Source: Margaritifera margaritifera
Lineage: Eukaryota > Mollusca > Bivalvia > Unionida > Margaritiferidae
Reading direction: 5' to 3'
Length of the DNA stretch: 64,000 nt
NCBI GenBank assembly: GCA_029931535.1
Contig: JAQPZY010001665.1
Location: 2,067,501-2,131,500 of the forward strand
The notes below the pieces were generated by a model, which searched no databases, was not told where the DNA came from, and saw nothing but the letters and a program-made list of their open reading frames with translations. The first letter of the stretch is position 1, and the number at the start of each line of letters is the position of its first letter. This document shows, in pieces, positions 24,701-37,400 of this stretch. Made by a program: the position numbers and the translations under genes.

Positions 24701-27700
24701 CCCAGGCATAAAGGTCTTTCAGATTTGTACAAATGATATCAATCCACCAAAAGCACTCAACAGGTTTAGATCAAATTTGACAGAAAGCATCCTGGTACGT
24801 AAACCTTTTGAGTTTGCATAAATGATGCCAGATAGCCATCAAATATAGATGCCATTACCAAAAATATGAAAAACTGTCTGTTGTCCATCATCAATTGTTA
24901 TTTCAACTTGTCAAAAACTTCCTGATGAATTTCAACCAAACTTTGCACCGAGCATTCTGGCATGAATGCCCTTCAAGTTGTACAAGTGATGCCAGTCTGC
25001 CTTCAAATATGGCCACCATGACTAAAAATAGAAAAACTTTTAAATGATTCTTCCTCAAAACTGCAGAATAAAATTTGACCAGACTTGCTTTTTTCAGATT
25101 CTCAAAAACTGCCTGACCAATTTCAACAAAACTTGGCAAATAATGTCCAGGCTTGAAGACCTTTCAACTTATACAAATGATGTCAATCTGCCATCACATT
25201 TGCCAACCATTAGTAAAAACTTCTTTTCACAAACAGAATTTGATCAGATTTGACAGAAAGCAACCTGGTATAAAGAACATTCAAATTTGTACAAATGATG
25301 CAAATTTGCTGCCAAATATTACTAAAAATTTAAAAACTTCAATAACTTCTAAACAACTGCTTAACAGAATTTGACCAAATTTGACAGAAAGTGTCCTTGC
25401 TTGACTTCTTTCAGACTTACACTGAAGATGCTATGCTGCCATTAAACGTGACTGTTGTTACTAAAAGTAGAAAAACATTTACACAATTTTTGTCCCAAAA
25501 AAGTTCTGAACAGAATTTGACCAACTTTGACACATAGCATCCTGGCATAGGGGCCTTTCAATATTGGACAAATAATGCTGATGTGTGATCAAATGTGGAT
25601 GAAAATACAAAAACTTGAGAAACCTTGAAACATTTGTTTTTATAACATGGAATCAACAGCACTGGAGACATTTCAACAGCAAGCATCCTACTGACTCATA
25701 TTTCTTGGCCAACAGCTTTTGCATTTGGTTATTAAGCAGTTGTCATCCAGGTGAGTGATCTCATCCTCACTTGGGTCTTTTGTTAATTAGATGCACCAAA
25801 ACTTAAACTTTTTTCTCATCATGTATTAACCTAACCTAACTAATTATCTTATAAAACCAGGGAGTTTCCCCACAATTTCTTCTTTATCTGTCATCAGTGA
25901 TTGGAATTTTTAAAAAAAAAATACAAATCTATTCATGCCAAACTGCAGCAAATCATATTCAGCCCAAAGAATTTTATAAAAGTTTTTTTGCATGTTTAAT
26001 GTTAGACCAAAAAATAAATGATGATTTAGAAAGCAGAAGGAAAGATATGTGGCATGTGCTTTGTTTGGCAAGTTTATGATGAATAGGTTTTGTATACACA
26101 TTTGATAGATATGTATTAAAAAAGTAATTTTAATTTGCTTTATTATTACATATAAACAGATTTACTGAAATTTAAACTTCTAGATTATTTACTGATCTAA
26201 AAAGTTACAATACATATTCAGGACAATTCCATGTTTTTACTCTTTTCTCTGTTGCTAGTGATGGACATTTTAAAATTTAAAATCATTTCAAAAATATCTT
26301 CAAGGCAAGTTTTAGCAAACCATACATTGACCAAAATATTATGAAAAAGGCTTGGGGATATTTAATATGTGTCATATTTCAGGTGTGTCAATTTCATCAA
26401 ATATGAATTTAAAGACCTAATGAAAAATATTTTATCTCTAAAAACAACATGACCCTCTTCTCCATCTAAGAATTTAAATACCACCGAAACTGTATAATAC
26501 TTGCTTATAAGTCAAGTCCAACTGCAAACTACATGGATCCTGATCTGCATTCACATAATCTGCCAACAGATCAGGGTCTATGTTGCTTGTTCTATTGATT
26601 ACTTATAACAAATTGCAGAGACCCAGATCTGCCAGTGCATTGTGTGATGGCAGATCTGGGTCTGTGCAGTTTGCAGTTGGACTTGACTTATAAGCGAGTA
26701 TATGAAGGTAGTTAACTTTCCACAGTTGATTAATCAATGTTACATTGTAACCCTTAGTCAATTTAGGCCTTTCCAATTAGCATACATTGTGATAATTAGC
26801 ATATTTTTATGTTGCAATATAAAAACTTTCTTTCCTTTTCTAGGGTCCAATATTTAAAACATGGTACTGGATGCTAGATAGTACATTCAGAAGGGCCAAA
26901 TTTGGGAATTTAAAAATGGTATTTTTTGATCAGGTAAGTTGGCATTTATTTTAAAGTATTATCAAATCCAGTCTTTTATCATCTGTATTAAGTAGCAAGA
27001 AAAATTATTCCAAAATTTTTCATAACCAAATTTGTATTTTTAACTCAATTTGCTAAAAGCCATTAGTGGGCCGTTAGTATGGCCCTATGTCCATTACATG
27101 TCATCTGTTCTAACATTTTATGATATCTTATATTGTAAAGATCTCACATGATCTGATTATTGAGTGATACCTGCTTAATTATTTGTTATGATACGGTATC
27201 TGATTTCCTGAGCTTGGAACTACCTATGTAGCTTAGCATCTCAACAGTCTCTAGCTGGCCTGTCCATATGGTTAAGTGAGCCTATGGTGTGATCCTGTAT
27301 CTGGTGTGTATCATGCAATGTCTGACGTGTGTCAGTCAAACATATCTGTTTTCAACTTCTCAAAAACCACTAGACCAGTTTCAACCAAACATGGTGGAAA
27401 GCATAATGGCATGAAGATCTTTCATTTTTGTACAAAATGATGCTGATTTCTATCAAATATGGCCATCATTACTAAAATTAGAACAAAATTTAAATAACTT
27501 TTCATAAACTACTGAATAGAATTTGACCTTTCAACAGAAAGCATCCTGGCATGAAAGTTTTTCAAAATTTTTACAAATATGGCTACCATTACTTAAAATA
27601 GAAAAACTTTTAAACTATTTCTTTTTAAAAACTACTGAACATCATTTGACCAAATTTGACAGAAAGCATCCTGGTATGAAGGCCTTTGAAATTTATACAA

Positions 27701-28315
27701 GTGATGCTGATCCAAGATCAGCTATGGCCACCATTATTAAAATAGAAAAATTTTGAAATGACTTCTAAAAAAAATCATCACAAGACAGTATTTAAGCAGA
27801 TTTGACATAAAAGCATCTTAGCATGAAACCTTTTCAAATTTTTTACAAATGATGCCAATCTGCCCCGAAAATATGGCTGCCTTTACTAAAAATAGAAAAA
27901 ATTCAATTTATAATACTTTTTAACTTTTTGACTTTTTTTTATACCAAAACCTTCTTTGCACAATTAAGTAAAAAGCACTTGAGGTCAATAAATGAAATTT
28001 GGTAGGCTTACTTGCAATTATATGTTGATGACTTGATTAGATTTTCCGATCGTTAAAGATATTTTAAATTTTTTTAACATTTGTAATTTTTGGGGGTTAT
28101 TTTTGGCATTTTGATAAAAACCTTATTGGCATGATTAAACAAACTTGAGATAAATAAAATTTGGTTTGTAGTCATATGTAGATTACCTTATTAGATTTTC
28201 AGGCCATTATAGCAATTTTTCAATTTTGTATGCATTTTTTGGACTTACTACGACTTTGTTTGAACAATTAAGCAAAATCTATGGAGATAAGCAAATACAG
28301 TTTACTAGACATATT

Positions 28316-28403
<88 letters not shown>

Positions 28404-31400
28404 GATGATCTGAATAGAATTTGATGCAATTATATCAATTTTATAATCATATCCACCTACTCTTTATGATCCATTGATTACATAAACTTTTTGCCTTTAG
28501 CTTAGTTCCTCTGACTCTGCTGTATGTATTCATGAAACTTTATGGGTGTATTCATCTTGGAGGATATTGCTTGCCAGAGATGAAAGAAGGTTACAGTGAC
28601 CCACATTTTATGCTACAGTGTTTATGTTTTTTGCATTTTGCTTGGTTTCTTTGACACGGTTGTAAATACAGTCATGAAACTTAATGGGTATATTCATCTT
28701 GCAGGGTATTTCTCACTATATGCAAAAGTAGGTCACAGTAACCTACTTTTCATATTCCAGTGATTACATTCAGTTTTGCATTTAGCTCAGTTTTGCTGAC
28801 ACTTTTGTATACAGTCATTAATCGTAATGGACATATTCCTCTTGGATGTACTGCTCACTACATGCAAAAGTAGGTCAGAGTGACCTACTTGACACATTCC
28901 AGTGATTACATTGTTTTTGCATTTAGTTCAGTTTCTCCGATATCATTTTATGTACAGTTATGAAATATAACGGGTATTGTCATCTTGGAGGGTACTGCTT
29001 ACCTCAGGAAAAAATATGTCACAGTCACCAACTTTTCATACCCCATTGATTACATTAAATTTTACATTTAGCTCCATTTTGTTTTTGCACTTTTGCATGT
29101 ACAGTCATGGATCTTGATGGGTCTATTCATCTTGGAGGGTACTGCTCACCACAGGCAAAAGTAGGTCAGAGTGACCTACTTTTCATGCTACAGTGATTGT
29201 GTTACATTTTGCATTTGGCTTTGTTTCTCTGACAATTTTGCATGTACAGTCGTGAAAATTGATTGATATATTCATCTTGGAGGATACTATTCTCACCACA
29301 GGAAAATGTAGGTCAGATTATCTAGTTTACATGCACCAGTGATTTTGAAAGGTGTTTTAATTATGCCATGTTATAGCAGGCAAGACACAACATTTTTGCA
29401 GAATTCTTTTTGAACTTTTTGGACTTACTAGTTTGCATTAATGCAATGGGCATACATGTTTTACAAGTGCAGACTTAGTTACAATTCGTTTCTATGTTGG
29501 AGTGGCGGAGGTAGAGGTACCTGTGTGACACTCACTCTTTCTATGTTGGAGTGGCGGAGGTGGAGGTACCTGTGTGACGCTCACTCTTTCTATGTTGGAG
29601 TGGCGGAGGTGGAGGTACCTGTGTGACACTCACTCTTTCTATGTTGGAGTGGCGGAGGTGGAGGTACCTGTGTGACACTCACTCTTTCTATGTTGGAGTG
29701 GCGGAGGTGGAGGTACCTGTGTGACACTCACTCTTTCTATGTTGGAGTGGCGGAGGTGGAGGTACCTGTGTGACACTCACTCTTTCTATGTTGGAGTGGC
29801 AGAGGTGGAGGTACCTGTGTGACACTCACTCTTTCTAGTTTGATTATACAATATTTTAACAAGTTAAAGTAGGTACTTTTAAAAAGAAAGTTCATTGCAT
29901 TTACCAATAGTAATCTATGTCAAAATGAAGCATACTTGAGGCAAAGAATTGGACATGGATGGGTAAGCACTCTGAGTCATAAGTACATACATCAGGGTAT
30001 GCAGCCAGGTATCCTGGCAATGAAAATAATCTGCAAACAAAAAATGTAGTTTCCATTCCACTTTTTCATGGAAAATTAATGTCTCAAGGTCACCAAAAAA
30101 TGATCTAAGTTTTTATGTATTCTTTTGTTTCTGTTTCAGGGTGTATTTGCACCATCATTTATTCTGTTTTTCTACATTGCCATGGGTGCCTTGAAAGGTG
30201 ACAGTATGGATGAAATTAAAGATAGAGTACACAAGGTAATTGTAACATCATTGTTCCAGGTCTCACACCAGTTGAAAAGTTACTTTATACATATAATTTA
30301 ATAAATTTGTTTCATGAGTCAAACAAATATGATAATAGATATGCAACAAATGTTTTGTTTTTTACTCTGTCATTTTTTGTCTCTCCTGCAGAGCATAGAT
30401 AAGACATTCATTTTTTGCATTGAGCTTAGTTTCTCTGGCACTTTTGTATGTTCAGTCATGAAGCATGATGGGTGTATTCATCTTGGAGAGTAGTACACAT
30501 CACAGTAGGTCACAGTGACATACTTTTGTTCCTCCAGTTTTCATTTAACTCAGTTTTTCTGCTGCTGCATGTACAGTCATGAAGCTTGATGGGTACATTC
30601 ATCTAGGAGGGTATTACTCACCACTGTAAAAGTAGGTCACAGTTACCAACTTTTCACACTGCAGTGATTACATTAGGTTTTTTGCATTTAGCTCAGTTTC
30701 TCTGACACTTTTATACGTATATATGGAACCTTATTGGTGCATTCATCTTGGATGATATTACTCATCATGGGTAAAATTAGGTCACAGTTGCCAACTTTTC
30801 TTGCCCTTGGAACTATGTAAGATTTTTGGATTATGCCTTCTAGGAAAATGATCATATCACTAATGTGGTGTATGGATTATGGCAGCAATTTTCTTTGAGA
30901 ATATAGCATTTGAATATTGCATTAAAATGTATATCACAGATGTCTTAAAACTCTAGAAAGAGAAGTCAAGGACCACATTTCTGCAAAAACTGTGAGTCCA
31001 GTGTACAGAGATATGTAGACCCAATCATTAAAACTGCAAGTCAGGACCATGCAGAAACTAAAGATGATGGAAGCAAGAACTCTTTACAAGGATCTCTTAT
31101 ATTTCAATGTTTTTTAATACTTCAACTTCTTTTTCCTCTTGTTTCCTTTTCAGGATTATTTTGCTGTGATGTATACCAATTATCAGGTAAGCTGTTTACA
31201 TAATGATAATTTTTGAAAATAAGCTTAAATTAAGCCTAATAAAACCAAATTTCTACATTTGTGGCTGGTGGGTTAGTTACACTTTTGTAATAGCATACTC
31301 ATTCATCATGAACATGGAAGGAGAGAAAAGAAAAAAAAATAGCTCAAGCCATTGACTTACATCAGTATTAGCTTTGTTAAAATAAAACAAAAAATAATTA

Positions 31401-34400
31401 TAGCTTGGATGTATTTATGGTAGTCCAAGCCAAAGATACATGGTAGACTCCAATCAAGTATATGTTATTCTTCATGATAATAGAAGCCTTTAAAGGTTAC
31501 AGTATGGATAAAATTACAGATAAAACAGTTACTAGTATATCCTGAATTCCAATCTTGAATACTTCAGTCATGAAAAAGTCACAATTATAACTATTTGCTT
31601 CAACGTATTAATGAGGTGATCAGGTGTCTGATTGGCTGCCCTTGTGTCCAATCCAGATGTTGTATTTCTGAACACATTTTTATCACATTTGCTGTATAGC
31701 CTTATATTATCAAGTTCCCGATGAGATTGTTATGAAAGAAATTTGTGCATATTAATGAGGTGATCTGGCATCTGATTGGCTGACTTTGTGCCCAATCCAG
31801 ATGTTGTATTTCTGAACACATTTTTATCACATTTGCTGTATAGCCTTATATTATCAAGTTCCTGATAAGTTTGATATGAAAGAAATCTGTGCATATTAAT
31901 GAGGTGATCTGGCATCTGATTGGCTGACCTTGTGTCTAATCCAGATGTTGTATTTCTGAACACATTTTTATCACATTTGCTGTATAGCCTTATATTATCA
32001 AGTTCCTGATGAGTTTGATATGAAAGAAATCTGTGCATATTAATGAGGTGATCTGGCATCTGATTGGCTGATCTTGTTACCACCATAGTGGCTATGATTC
32101 TGTGCAGATTTTGATTAAACTTAGTGTCTATAAGCTCATATCAGCAAGAACATGAGGTGGATTATGAATGACATCTATGCATATTAATGAGCTTACAGTC
32201 CCAAAATGTGTATATTTTTCTAATTTTTACCCAACAATTCCCTAATGAGAGGAGCTAGGTTGAAGAATCAGATAATTATAATAACAAAATCTTTGTTCAA
32301 TTTTTGCATTTCTAAGCACAAAATGAGAAAAAACAAATACAAATAAGAAATCTGTATTCATCATGGTAATTTTATGGGAAAGTAGAAACATTTTTCCACA
32401 CTGTATTGTGTGGCATTGCTCAGTAACTCTTTTAGGATAGTTCAACCCACTTTACAACTATGCCAACCATAATTCTCAGCTCTGTCACCTAATCCATGAA
32501 TATTGATCAAGAGCAGTATAGGATTCTGGTTGGGGGTTACCATGCAAGTGCTACCAGACCCACAAGTAAAAATATGATTAGATACAATCAAATAATTGGT
32601 ATTTTACTAACATATCACTTTTATCATAGAGGATTCCTCCTATTCCTATATATTGCCACATGTAGTAAGGTGTTCTTGTCGGAGTTTTTATCATCAATAA
32701 GAGCACGACTGTGCATGTGTCAAAAAAAGAGAATGAAGGGGACTGTCACCTTTTGTCTGCTTGTTGCTCTTACTTGCTCATGACGTTGAAACTAAACCGG
32801 GTCCACACATCGACCCTAATTCGCAAAGAGGCCTCTCAGTTTGTCATGTTAATAGTCAAAGTATGTACCATAAGATTGACTATATAAAAATAGAGTTAAA
32901 CAAGTTCTAAATTATTACCGTCAGTGAGACGTGGTTAAGATAGATCAATTCTAGCAGAAAGTATCTTAATACAGAGTTTTCAAGCACCAATCCATCTCGA
33001 TAGAAACAGAAGTGGAGGTGGTGTAGCTATATATTTCAAAATAGGAATTCCCTTTATTGAAAAGAACAATTTATTAATACCAAACCTTGAAGCCCTTTTG
33101 GCTGAAATGAGTCTTAACAGAAGAAAACTTTTAATTGGAATTTTTTATGTACACCCACGATTCAATGATTGGACTTGGGTAGAACTTTCAGTTGAACAAG
33201 CAAAACAAAATTGTCAAAATATAATAACCCTAGAGGACTCCAACAAAGACCTCATGGTATCTAGTAGATGTAGAAATATTACAAATATCATGATTACATT
33301 TAATTTACATCATTTGATTGAAAAAACATACAAGAATTACTAATCATAGCTCCACACTGATCGATTTAATACTTATGAGTGACACGTTAAATTGTTATGA
33401 AAAAGGGATCTTAGGTCCTTTTTGTAGTGATCATAACCCTGATTATTGTTCCACAAACTTTATGAATGCTCGGCAATAGAGCTTTAAATGAAAAATATGG
33501 GATTATCAAGCAGTTAATTACGAATTGTACAGAGACTTGTTGTATAGAGCTGATTGGGAGTTTTCTAATCTTTCAGTAAATGAACAGGTGTGTAAGATCT
33601 CTTGCAATATATTAGAGGCAGTCCATTCTGCTATTCCCAATAAAATAATAACAATTTGTTCAAGAGATCCTCCCTGGAGGCACAATAATATTAGAAAATT
33701 AATTCGGCAATGGAAAAGAATCCACTGCTTGACTAAAAGAACTAATCTTTTTTTACACTGGGTCAAATTCAGAGATATTAGAAACTGAGTTATAAGCACC
33801 ATAAGAAGCACCAAACTTGAGTATTTTAACAATTTAGCTAATAAACTCCAAGATGTCAATATTGGTCCAAAAGTCTGGTGGAATATAGCCAATTAAACAC
33901 ATTTCTGAAGCAAAATAGAAAACCAGAGTATCCATTTCTGATTCATAATAACCAATATTTTCACTCTAGTCTTGATAAAGCAAACTTATTTAATAAATAT
34001 TTTTCTGAACAATCTTTGGTAGATGATACTTCCACTACCCGGCCTTCTATACCTCTTTCTGACATTGACTTTAATAATATTCACATGACGTAGAAGATGT
34101 TCTTTCAAATCTCAACATCAGTAAGGTGGTCATGATAAGATCCACCGTAGGTTACTTAAAGAAGACACTCGCATATTATTGCGATTTTGATCAGAAATAT
34201 TCATTAATTCACTCCAATTTTCATATTTTTCAATAGCATGGAAACTCTGGCTAATGTTACTCCTATTCATAAAAAAGGGGACAAAAATGTTTCAAATTAC
34301 AGACCTATTTCACTACTAAGCTGCTTGGGCAAAACATTTGAAAAATGTGTCTTCAAACACTTGTACAAATATCTTAAAGCCAACAACCTAATTAGTTATC

Positions 34401-37400
34401 TTCAATCTGGTTTTACTCCAAAAGATTCAGCTCCCTTACAAGTGTGCGATATGTACAATACTTTTTGGCGATTGATGAAGGCAAAGTAATTAAAGTAGTA
34501 TTTTGTGATATTAGTAAGGCCTTCGACCAAGTCTGGCACAAATGTTTTATTCATAAGCTAAGAAATATTGGAATTGGTGATGGACTTTTGGAATGATTTG
34601 AAAATTATCTCTCAAACAGGATGCAAAAAGTTGTAACATAAGGTTGGACTTCATATCAACAACATGTCAGGGTTGGTGTGCCCCAAGGATCTATACTTGG
34701 ACCACAGTTAATTTTAATTTACGTTAATGATATTGTCAATGATATTTGGTCCAATATAGGACTGTTTGCTGATGATATATCGTTGTCAGTTATTGTTGAG
34801 GACCCAACCCTGTCTGCTGGTGTTTTGAAGAAAACCTACTTAAATACAATTTGTGGGCTAATTGTTAGCTGATTTTAATCCAAACCAAATCAATGACTAT
34901 ATCCATAAAATCTCAAAGGGAACAACACCCACAAGATTTATTGAATGACAGTTGTTAGGAATGTCACTTATCATAAACACTTGGGCCTTACTTTAAATGA
35001 AACCTTATCTTGGCATATACATACTGTATAGAGGAAATAACTACAAAAGTTTGGACATACGACGAAGTTTAAAATTTAACTTGATAAAAAATCATTAGAA
35101 CTTCTTTATTTCACCTTTATAAGACCTCTTTTGGACTATGGGGATTGTATCTGGGATAACTGCACCCATTATGAAAAAGATGAAGTAGAAAAAATTCAAT
35201 CTGAAGCAGGTAGAATCGTTTGTGGGACAACAAAATCTACATCATATGCTAGAATTTTGGAGGAGACAAAATTGGAAAGGCTTTCAACAAGGCGCTACAA
35301 ATGTGGAATAATAACTTTTTGTAAAATGTATCATGGCATGGCTCCAGGATACATGCGGGTGTTGATCCCACCAAGTGTCCAGCAGGTACGTAATAGACAA
35401 CTCCATGATGGAACAAAACCTCCAAACACCCTTCGACAGGACAAATCTATAACAAAGTTCATTTTTACCAAAGTCTGTTGCAGAATGGAATCTTCCCAAT
35501 GTGTAAATTTGAAATAACCCTTCGTTGTACTAAATCACACCTAAATATGAATCTAGAAAAAGTCCCAATCTATTACTATCAAGGAGAAAGACTAGCACAA
35601 ATTATGCACAAAAGACTTCAATTTCGTTGTAGTTTATTAAACAGCAATCTTTTCAAAAACCATTTGTCATCTAGCAATAGATGTTAATGCGGTGAACTAG
35701 AAACCACAAAGCATTTTCTCTTAGGCTGTACAAAATATGTTACTCTCAGAAACCAAAAAATAGGAGTATTGCCCCATATTACAGATATTACTTCATTATT
35801 AATGGGCAACCCCTTGCAATCAGTTGAGGTCAGTGAGGAGATCTTCAGGGCCGTCTATAAGTACATAATTACAACTAAGAGATATGCCTGATCATTACTT
35901 ATGTCTTCACTTTAATCTGTTCTATCTCTAGTACATAATTGGTTATTATAAATTTATACCACCCAAGCTGAAGTTAAAAGTCCTTTATCTCCCCCCCCCC
36001 ACTCCATCAATACCAACATTTTTATACTTTTTTTTTCTTTCTCATTTGTTGATTTCCAAGTATACAGTAACATGTTTCTGCTGTAAATGCTTAATAATTA
36101 CTGTCTGACATTATTACAATATTGTATGTATAATTTTCTTTTAATATCTCATTGTCATGTTTCAATGTTTGCAATGTTATGCCTTCATTAATTACATCAG
36201 CCACATTATATAAGTAAATATTATTGTTAATGAGGAGAGAGCTCGAAATAAGCTTATGCTTGTTGCGCAATTCTCTATATCTCTTGTTCAATTTTATGTA
36301 CTTTCCATGATGACTTCTGTAAATAAATACTGTTAAACCAACTATGCTTACCAACCACAGTATTGTATGACATTGCTCAGTAACTCTTTGATGATAGTTC
36401 AACCCACTTTACAACTGCAGCTCTCGACCTCTGTATAATGCAGTAGTCAGGGTCTATAATCGCCAACTGCATTATGTACCAAACCACGTTATAGTGAGAA
36501 CCATGTTTTGTAGGAACTGTGATATATTGAGCATAGCATAATATACCAAACTGTGATATAGCGGGAACTATCAGAATTGGTTAAATAATGAGGTTTTCAA
36601 AATGAAAAAAAGATATAACACTTAGCTTCACTTTGTCTTGTTTCAACTAGTATGGTTATATATTGGTATGATTTCTGTCATGGGATCCATAGTGGTACCA
36701 CTTTATATCTGGAATCACGTTATAATGAAGCTAATATACATGCAGTCTTGTTTTTCTTTTATTCCAAAACTTACCAGTTTAGCTCATTATGTGCAAAATT
36801 CCAAGGGCCCCAGTCCCCGCTTTCGGAAATGGTAGGAAAATTCCTCGGTGATATTGTGTCAGATAGTCAAGCTTGTTACCACTATGAGGCTTTTTATGAT
36901 CAGATTTGAATCAGACCTTTGACAAGTCCTTATGTCAGCAAGATTGCAGATTGGCTACTGATTGGCTGAGCTTGCTATCACCAGAGGTTGTATTTCTGTA
37001 CCAGTTTAAATCAGATTTGATATGTAGTCTTTTAAATCAGATTTGATTTGTAGTCTTGTATCATGGCTCACACTAGCCTCTACAATTATGTGGCCTCTAC
37101 AATTATGTGGCCAGTTTTGTTTCCAATCCTAAAACAAAAAAATGTTTGTCACCAATTTATTTCTTATGTTACCATATTTTGGAGCCAAATTTCTCTCCAG
37201 TAATTGTCTCAGTCTGTTGGGAAATTTGTTGTTTCTTTTCCGATCTTTGAGTAGATATTTGGTTCTGCTTCTCACTGCATGAGTCAGCAGCATCATGAAC
37301 ATCAGAAGATTTGAAAAAACCAAAGGTTTTTGCCCGTACACTTAGTAGTGCCCTACAGCAAGCTAAATTTTCTCTTCCCATTGTACACTCCATGACAACA

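Larger units (their letters stand above)
32460..36355 (+). mobile_element. near-full-length, broken APE-type LINE (~3.9 kb)
   Basis: Order: 2A-like motif and endonuclease (32746-33480), reverse transcriptase (34236-34870), thumb and C-terminal region (35100-35520), cysteine/histidine knuckle (~35685-35735), and a 3' UTR ending TGTAAATAAATACTGTTAAA near 36337. Many stops and frameshifts make it inactive. Near-identical ~61-bp segments flank it (32399-32459 and 36355-36416). Closest clade by motif is the CR1/L2/Jockey-like APE group, not resolved further. Inserted sense in MPV17 intron 4. Confidence 0.8.

Noticed and set aside
37079..37108. Pair of CCTCTACAATTATGTGG repeats as a target-site duplication
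   Set aside because: The two copies are adjacent with nothing inserted between them; simple tandem duplication.
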